Below, piece by piece: positions 60,001-64,000 of a stretch of 64,000 nt of DNA. Source of the stretch: UBA4416 sp964543545. Its GTDB lineage: Bacteria > Bacteroidota > Bacteroidia > B-17B0 > Aurantibacillaceae. Each line of letters starts with the position of its first letter. The first letter of the stretch is position 1. A program made the translations under genes and the position numbers. The notes beneath the pieces were generated by a model. That model was given only the letters and a program-made list of their open reading frames with translations. It was not told the origin of the DNA and ran no database searches. The stretch is taken from contig CAZIYT010000004.1 in assembly GCA_964543545.1 (NCBI GenBank), forward strand, positions 620,001-684,000. The letters run 5' to 3'.

Positions 60001-62501
60001 AAGCGCATGAAGCGGTCGGCAATGCTGACCGAAAATTTAGGAGAGAATTTGAATTTATCAACGTCACATAAGTCATCGACATAAGGGACAAGGTCTAAGA
60101 TGGAAGAGCCGTTCATATAATAGACATGCATCAGCTCATTCATCTCCTCCAGTGTCAGGGAAGCGCTTTTCAGAACCGCGCCAAGGCCAGGCGTAGCAGG
60201 GGGTACGGCATTGTCGATTAAATCGGCGGAGCTTAATCCCCAGAATTTTGTCCAGAAGCTTGGATCGGCAGCCTGTGAATTTTCAATCAACGAAGCCTCG
60301 GAAGGATTCAGATTGAGAAATGCCCTTGCCCACAAGGAATTATTGTAGCGGTCGTTCTCATTGGTAAACTCATTGATCAGCTCGGGATAAGGCTTACTTA
60401 GCTTTTTCAGGTAGGAGGTAGATTCGTCATAAGCCGCATCGTAAGGCAAAGCCCATTGAAAGTAATTTGTTTTCAGTAACGCTTCTGCGTCCGGAAAACG
60501 GTGCTCCGGCTCCGTTAAAAGCTCTTCGGCTGTTTTGGTAGTTTGCAGCGTTTTGTAGACATTGATCATATCAGGCGCTGTGTATCCCGGAAGACCGATC
60601 AGGAGGTTCACGGACAGGATCTCGTTTACCAGGTCGATGTAAGGAACCAGCGTGTTGGTGTTTTTGCAGTTGAGCTTTAAATAGCGAATGTCCTTTCTTC
60701 GGTCTTTGCTGCCGAACACATAGTTCGTTTGCATGAGAGCTTTGAATCCCGTTCTTCCGCTTGAAGCCGGCGAGCAGACAACCGATGTGCCAAGCCAGTG
60801 CAGGAGATCGGTAAGATAAGCCGCAGGGCTGTATACCGACTGGCACTCCGAGCAGGTGCAGGTGTCCAGGTTGCCGAATAAGCTTTCGAGGTCGGGAAGG
60901 TTTGGCAATGGATCGCCTGTGTATTCAGGGTTTTTTAAGCTGAACGGTAATTGCGCCTCTGCACTTTCATAGCGTTGGTATTGTGCCATGAGCATGGAAA
61001 TGGTGCTGTTCATGGCAGCAGCCCGGCAATAAATCCTTTCGCCATATTCTTTGGGAATGCCGGCCGAGAACATCAGCTCGGTAAAGCCAAGCTTACCCTG
61101 GCGCGTCACGGCATAAGAGGAATGCAATTCATTTTCCAGCATCACTTTCGTAGCGTTGAGGTTCTCGGTATCGCCGCTAAGCTTAAGGCTTCTCTGGAGG
61201 CTTTGCATTTTCTGCATGGTGGCAGGCGCGAGGTAATTCGGATCCGTTTCTACGGTGCTGAAAAAGCTGGCTACGCTGTGCTCCTCGATGTTGAATGTGC
61301 GGTTATCATCGAGGACAGCCTTTAATACAGAGGCATCTGTGATGGATGAGCTATCAAGGTTTCTGGAGAGTCTTGCGGAAGGCTTGTCGCCACTGATGCT
61401 TGCATAGATTGCTCTTGCATAGTCTCCGGCAGATGCATAAGCCTCAGGATAGTACACAATAAGCCCTTCCCAAAGGTCAAGGCCTTCAAGAGCCAGGTCG
61501 TAGTAATCAGGATCCTTTCCTACAGATGGGCTGGAGGCTGCGATGCCCAGCATCGGTGGGAAATGCATGAGGTGCTGATCGAGTGTGATTAAGGGAATCA
61601 CTTTAAGCAAGGCGTCTGAGATTTCCAATGGGTCGTCCGGAATGCTCGCTAAGAGGCCTCCGCTGTCGAGGGCATTGTTTAATACGATATTCTTATTCGC
61701 GTAACTATTATCCGTAACATGGATAATCTTGGCGTCGTAGTAGCCGGTTTCCGACAGGAAAAACAGGATGGCATTCCTGATGGCAACCAGCATATCTATG
61801 TTGGTTGTGGTGGAGAGCAAAGGATCGATCTCATTTTTAGTGATGGCAGCGTCAAGCTTTTGGGCAAACTGAGTTTCGGAATGGGTGAATACATCTGCGA
61901 GGCTGATACCGGAATCATCGCCTACCAAAGCGAACAGAAGTGGCAAAGAAGTTCCCGGGTGATCGGCGAAGCTATCGAGGGCATCTTCTGTTTGCGGGTA
62001 GAGCGGATTAATGTCAAACAGGGAGCTGTTATACAGGCGATAGGCCGCCTGTAAGCGCCTGATTGTTTTTTCACTGACACAGAGCAGGCAGCTGATCTTC
62101 TTGATTTCCTCATCGCTGAGATGGATCATGGTTTCTACTGCGGGAGTGAAGCAGTCTTTCTCAATCCTCTTGAAGACCACGTCAAATATATTAGTCGTGT
62201 ACTTACTTTCGTCGATATCGAAATCAACCCGGATCGGATCGTGAAAACAAAAGACATCGCTTTGTGCCACGAAGGCCTCCGTCGATGGGGCATTGTAGTA
62301 AAAGAGTTTGACAAGTATGGAGCTTTTCACCGATTCGATCTCAAGAGAGAAGGTTCCATCATCGGTGACTTCAGTGTCGCCGATTTCAGATAAGCTATCA
62401 TAGTCAACACTATAAACCCGTATTTTGAGTTTACTAAAGGTCAGGCAATTAAAGTATTCCGTGTTGGAGGAATTGACCGTGCCATTTACGTGATAAATCA
62501 T
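54021..62501 (-). CDS. Tc toxin TcA subunit
   Basis: A 2826-residue protein, the size usual for TcA. A transthyretin-like N-terminus (about 1-110) is followed by the Salmonella-virulence-plasmid-28 kDa-A region with CTCSECQSVYSPAAYLTDLL (about 545-570), a long alpha-helical shell, the neuraminidase-like receptor-binding part (about 1390-1700, NDVAHLDIRATYMEAPENNA), the pore-forming helices (about 2200-2400) and the TcB-binding domain with SHYFRRMKSVSITIPGIAGP. It forms the pentameric injection channel. No extra TcA or chitinase gene occurs within the window. Upstream promoter not obvious. Confidence 0.93.
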   Translation of the reverse strand: MIYHVNGTVNSSNTEYFNCLTFSKLKIRVYSVDYDSLSEIGDTEVTDDGTFSLEIESVKSSILVKLFYYNAPSTEAFVAQSDVFCFHDPIRVDFDIDESKYTTNIFDVVFKRIEKDCFTPAVETMIHLSDEEIKKISCLLCVSEKTIRRLQAAYRLYNSSLFDINPLYPQTEDALDSFADHPGTSLPLLFALVGDDSGISLADVFTHSETQFAQKLDAAITKNEIDPLLSTTTNIDMLVAIRNAILFFLSETGYYDAKIIHVTDNSYANKNIVLNNALDSGGLLASIPDDPLEISDALLKVIPLITLDQHLMHFPPMLGIAASSPSVGKDPDYYDLALEGLDLWEGLIVYYPEAYASAGDYARAIYASISGDKPSARLSRNLDSSSITDASVLKAVLDDNRTFNIEEHSVASFFSTVETDPNYLAPATMQKMQSLQRSLKLSGDTENLNATKVMLENELHSSYAVTRQGKLGFTELMFSAGIPKEYGERIYCRAAAMNSTISMLMAQYQRYESAEAQLPFSLKNPEYTGDPLPNLPDLESLFGNLDTCTCSECQSVYSPAAYLTDLLHWLGTSVVCSPASSGRTGFKALMQTNYVFGSKDRRKDIRYLKLNCKNTNTLVPYIDLVNEILSVNLLIGLPGYTAPDMINVYKTLQTTKTAEELLTEPEHRFPDAEALLKTNYFQWALPYDAAYDESTSYLKKLSKPYPELINEFTNENDRYNNSLWARAFLNLNPSEASLIENSQAADPSFWTKFWGLSSADLIDNAVPPATPGLGAVLKSASLTLEEMNELMHVYYMNGSSILDLVPYVDDLCDVDKFKFSPKFSVSIADRFMRFLRLMRKSGLSATELDLAISNHGLSHGIDDQFLITLASCSAFARENGLKFTDVETFFSDKAYHSLFYPTNVSGYFIDKFQNPLLSSDVIDFFTPGATGEVFTKQVNSLTNADKQKLARIFGVSIPAIEAVIAYALTGNPFVTISNLAVIDRYSTFVRIFKIEADQLQSVIAYFGDPFLATDILAALRAFSKKFSVFGSLGIKLSDFIEIVEGTGIHALTSPELIAEAEALWLETEKAYTLALAAHPEKAFSTTTLLPVAPADIAYFEDIVLDNLRIPFNLRIRDVGDSIIDYSTFWAKTYITDPEGSVTPRTWANKKAAFIPVYRYLKRIRLIADILGLDDDGITKAVDSGIRGGGNIPVNYFYWLQNLYPVADISTFLWIKNALDNAKVLDVAQATYIHLCDLYVINSSGYAASIFNSFGAKSIYKPLSIHEFNQTLLRAQVIATDSTDFTDVMGFFNRIFRTVKTLGYNVTDGWNWVWNTSSTAFNAVADHNSDIRRVLNNKYTDFKTWSDVIVPVQNELRARLRDALVALYIGTRGFKNENAIYAYYLLDTQMAPCNQTSRVVAAVSSAQLLVHRALLGIEADVCMDEDDKNEWEWRKNYRVWEANRKVFLYPENWIDPSLRNNKTTIFKNAEDLLQQDEINQKNSEQAFAGYLTNLNDVAHLDIRATYMEAPENNAAEPCKTPSETLHVFARSWNPPYIHYYRTLKNNVWTAWEKMELETDSEHLIPVMFNRKLYLFFPMFIEKQHQTIKVNVGGQESGAPYLEIKMCYTKLDFGKWSNKKVLNGTLQAGSIASKSFPNTDAGLGYKLGAGSGFGRGLTYRGNLVWDATGFPDFSYVTLKKEAFYFWPQVDATTGDLMIHCRRDFADSVETYHDGYTEMAYEWGFKIGACDEKVEIVPPVITETAPTAKRLLARPYMTVPFYQQMKHGKDFGTENPTSDSGLWAKTTYTHAPGSTRVLKKTNGDYVLTYPAQFKDNMNGQPYFFADKRHSMYINPAGKFSLHEHPYTCKMLEALNRFGIDGLLNSKDAAGLRRQAASAPFFPTDYNPTSSVSGPYPVQDYDFSASGAYSIYNWEVFFHTVSLIARQLRQSNKFEDALKWINYIFDPANRDTSLQDLRYWKIKPFLIDVTKGIPYYMRLLSAPNLTAAEKEEKRQWEEQIEIWRDHPFDPHLIASMRPRAYMLWTVMELIDILSDWGDYLFRQDTTESVNEAINLYVLASEILGERPKKVDRPAPPEYSYDDIIGGLTSFSNASQRFENYMTGLRLCKCKDGVLVEDEPCDNSPALSTLPEMTFCIPDNPRMTQMWDRVEDRLYKIRNCMNIDGKKRQLALFAPPIDPGLLVRATAMGLDLSDVLSDLAAAPPHYRFSYLLQRANDFTNEVKSLGSQLLTALEKKDGEELSVLRQVHEQNILKASRSLKQMQLEEAKQNYSTLQYSKNLIQIRLDDYKNREYKNSREENAQRQTQLAEGFMFAEQGVKILAGFMGLIPDAYVGTMSGSKIFGGDKLHKLISAGGHALSIISTVNRNKASMSLTYAGYDRRQEDWNLQIKSATEELLQIDRQLLSAEIRIAISEKELENHDLQVEQSAEIYDWLRSKYTNQALYTWMAGQLKTLHRKCYDLAYDLAKQAQQAFFKDLGGVDSPKINFGNWDSSRAGFFAGERLSIQLKELETSYIQHNTRDYELSKNISLALLDPLALEDLRSTGSCSIHLPEVLFDMDYPSHYFRRMKSVSITIPGIAGPYTTVAATLTLTKSSLRTSDNYGTGSLQQEPSYIESIATSSAQNDSGVFELSFRDERYMPFENKGVVSEWTLELSDIVRQFDFTSISDVIMHMQYTAKEAGSLFGAAVKADFPNKLEAAFPAGNGLYYAINLKHDLPNQWHELKTTGSATIRIPKNRLPYYVQALSPAVSEVTVVTHTDVNENGGLELVFDTEPVVLAQTSNLSVYKGSSTTTPMALDTDVLVNVVNVSGLYTPLPLNDTSEIVILVKLSV

Positions 62502-62861
62502 GTTTTAAATTTTTTAAAAGGTTTGTAAAAGATTCTTTTTTACATAGAAGATCCCTTGAAAACCGGCATAGGGCGCGCACCTCGAAGGTTTCCTCTGAGA
62601 ACTGTATATAAGAAATAAATGATGTGGGAGTCGGGGGAGACAACCTGTATCATGACGTTAATAATGCCCGGATATTGCTTTAGTAACCCCTGATTTCACG
62701 TCAAAATTCGTTAAATTAAAAGAGCACTTGCAGATCAGGCATTTGCTGTATCCATCTTTAAAATACCTATTCATGAGTATGGAAATGTGGGATAATTTAC
62801 ATAATACCATAAACGGAATCCATCATGCATGAATGCCTGAATTCCGTTATATTTGTGAAAT
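62502..62861. promoter_or_regulatory. Divergent region between TcA and the GreAB-like gene
   Basis: No gene is seen in these 360 bp. A -7 box TATATTTG (62848-62855, plus strand) ends only 6 bp before the ATG at 62862, so that gene may be leaderless. Just upstream is an inverted repeat AACGGAAT (62812-62819) / ATTCCGTT (62841-62848), 21-bp spacer, with a 10-bp palindrome TCATGCATGA (62823-62832) inside it. No TAnnTTTG box was found for the TcA gene. Confidence 0.5.
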
Positions 62862-63314
62862 ATGAACACGTTGAAAACAGCTGCCATAGAGGCTTGCAGG
62901 CAGGTACTGGAGCGCAGGATTCTTGATCTGAAAGAACATATGCAGGCGCTCTCGGAGGCCGCAGCAATGGATAGCAAAAGCACTGCCGGGGATAAGCATG
63001 AAACGTCCCGGGCGATGGTGCAGCTCGAACAGGAAAGAACAGGGCAGCAACTCAGGGACGCTGAGCAGCAGTTCAACGAATTTCTGAAGATCGATTTTCA
63101 AAAGGCCATTTCGCTGGTATCCCCGGGCAGCTTAGTGCAAACCGACAAAGGTATTTTCTTCATCACCCTGGCTCTGGGAAAGCTGCAGGTGGAAGAGCAG
63201 CCCGTTTTTGCGATCTCCATACAATCTCCTTTAGGAAAAGCCTTTGCGGGCTTCAAAGAAAAAGACACCGTCGTATTCAACGGTGTCTCTTATCAGATTA
63301 CAGCTGTCTCCTAG
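62862..63314 (+). CDS. GreA/GreB C-terminal-like protein
   Basis: A 150-residue protein. The N-terminal half is a coiled coil (CRQVLERRILDLKEHMQALS; KHETSRAMVQLEQERTGQQL) and the C-terminal half a compact beta domain (VSPGSLVQTDKGIFFITLAL; VFAISIQSPLGKAFAGFKEK; VVFNGVSYQITAV), like the GreA/B FKBP-like tail. In Bacteroidota such proteins are often wrongly labelled 3-oxoacyl-ACP synthase. It may act on RNA polymerase. Convergent with the lipase gene, and the lipase terminator lies within its 3' end. Confidence 0.78.
   Translation: MNTLKTAAIEACRQVLERRILDLKEHMQALSEAAAMDSKSTAGDKHETSRAMVQLEQERTGQQLRDAEQQFNEFLKIDFQKAISLVSPGSLVQTDKGIFFITLALGKLQVEEQPVFAISIQSPLGKAFAGFKEKDTVVFNGVSYQITAVS
63255..63288 (-). 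terminator. Minus-strand intrinsic terminator inside the GreAB-like coding end
   Basis: AGACACCGT (63263-63271) pairs with ACGGTGTCT (63280-63288), loop 8 nt. Read on the minus strand the stem is followed by TTTTTCTTT (63254-63262), a strong intrinsic terminator for the lipase transcript. On the plus strand it is coding sequence with no T-tract. Confidence 0.75.
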
Positions 63315-63319
63315 CAGAG

Positions 63320-64000
63320 TTATTTGTCAGAAAGCTGATTGGCGAGGTACAAGTACGGGCTCGTAAAGTGATGTACCCAGATATCCGTTTTACTGTCAGG
63401 GAATTTTGCATAATAGTCTGCCTTCGCAAATAAGAGGATGGTGTGTCCTGTTCTCACGTAGTTGTTGCACTCCGCATATTTTGGCTCTTCAAATTCCGGC
63501 AATACTTTTTTGATGGATTTCGAAGCCATCCGGCCGAGGTACAATTCATATTTCTGTTGCGCCTTCAGGCCCGGTTTTGTGAGCTTCCGATAGACATGCT
63601 TCGCGATCACGCGCCCGGCCAGCTTTTGTTTTTTGATCATCGGATCAGCCAGTACAAAAAAGTTGGTGGTATTAAAATCATTTTTGGTTTGAATGGAAAA
63701 AGGAACCTCAGGCACCCAATCGGCCGTGTTCACCACGTTACAGGCCCAGCCGTCGCGGGTGAGGTCTTCGAAAGCATAGGCGTAGTAGAGGTTCCCCGGT
63801 TTCGGTCCGGCACTGCAATAGGTTTTAAAGCGGATATCCTTAGGGAGCCTGCCTTCTGTTTTTAAGCGCTCCAGGTGCGAGGTCAGCAAGAAGCAGATGC
63901 CTCCGCCCTGGCTGTGGCCCATGATCAGGAATTCTTTCATGCCGGCTTTGTAGCAGGAGTCGATCCTTGGTACCATGTCGCGCGCAATGTAAGCGGCGGA
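63320..64000 (-). CDS. Class-3-type lipase-like protein, partial (5' end outside window)
   Basis: The frame is open to the window edge (about 227 residues seen). The nucleophile elbow is FLIMGHSQGGGICFLL (G-H-S-Q-G) and the fold continues with FKTYCSAGPKPGNLYYAYAF and the Asp region NVVNTADWVPEVPF; a later His in WVHHFTSPYLYL may complete the triad. This matches lipase_3/Mbeg1-like esterases. The ATG at 63976 is internal: the sequence SAAYIARD precedes it in frame. Signal peptide status unknown. Confidence 0.85.
   Translation of the reverse strand, partial: SAAYIARDMVPRIDSCYKAGMKEFLIMGHSQGGGICFLLTSHLERLKTEGRLPKDIRFKTYCSAGPKPGNLYYAYAFEDLTRDGWACNVVNTADWVPEVPFSIQTKNDFNTTNFFVLADPMIKKQKLAGRVIAKHVYRKLTKPGLKAQQKYELYLGRMASKSIKKVLPEFEEPKYAECNNYVRTGHTILLFAKADYYAKFPDSKTDIWVHHFTSPYLYLANQLSDK

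Noticed and set aside
62449..62643. Minus-strand frame ahead of TcA (64 codons)
   Set aside because: Overlaps the TcA start in another frame; no domain and no promoter.

Overview
The window looks like a chromosomal segment of a Bacteroidota bacterium, probably Chitinophagales/Sphingobacteriales-like. Supports are Bacteroidota-type promoters (-7 box TAnnTTTG, sometimes with TTTG 20 bp upstream), a fused CcoNO cbb3 oxidase, a T9SS-type C-terminal sorting domain, a TPR sensor kinase paired with a NarL regulator, and a regulator-propeller lipoprotein. No rRNA, tRNA, CRISPR array or intact insertion sequence was seen. All assignments rest on reading the sequence; no search was run.

Layout. (1) 1-750: a partial MarR regulator and a VOC protein whose promoter carries a large inverted repeat. 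(2) 832-9920, minus strand: one long run ccoS-ccoNO-ccoQ-ccoP-ccoG-ccoH-safE-ric-hemN-pdxH for high-affinity respiration and haem/Fe-S supply, preceded by ccoI, patatin, thioredoxin and a coiled-coil gene (9995-14048). (3) 14221-22325: a PAS histidine kinase, a receiver-CRP hybrid regulator, two universal stress proteins, DoxX and TauE membrane proteins, and a chimeric dehydrogenase remnant. Sites of the form TGA-N6-TCA recur in the promoters of parts 2 and 3, in four cases centred exactly 51.5 bp from the -7 box, so I read them as one low-oxygen regulon served by the hybrid regulator or another CRP/FNR protein.

(4) 24102-36086, minus strand: a defence-like island. A four-gene overlapping cassette encodes a cytosine methyltransferase, a ParB-like protein, an SNF2 helicase and a TIR protein. 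Next to it are two transcription units, each with a caspase-like protease, arranged around a TPR histidine kinase and a NarL-type regulator. Both units have the same 20-bp palindrome upstream and promoters lacking a -33 element, which suggests the two-component system switches on both caspases and itself. This is the best candidate here for an undescribed system.

(5) 36434-45953: housekeeping and signalling genes: a T9SS-exported CxxCH protein, DUF4256, a YdeI-like protein, an ArsR-SRPBCC-DoxX operon with two operator copies, a serine hydrolase, a propeller lipoprotein, and two TonB-C-like secreted paralogues divergent from a sensor kinase/OmpR pair, with four 11-bp-spaced repeats between them. 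(6) 46014-62501, minus strand: a Tc (ABC) toxin locus with a 2826-aa TcA, a 2477-aa TcB/Rhs fusion with an AT-rich 296-residue variable tip, and a small membrane protein overlapping it by 4 bp that is a candidate immunity protein. (7) 62862-64000: a GreA/B-C-like protein and a partial class-3-type lipase.
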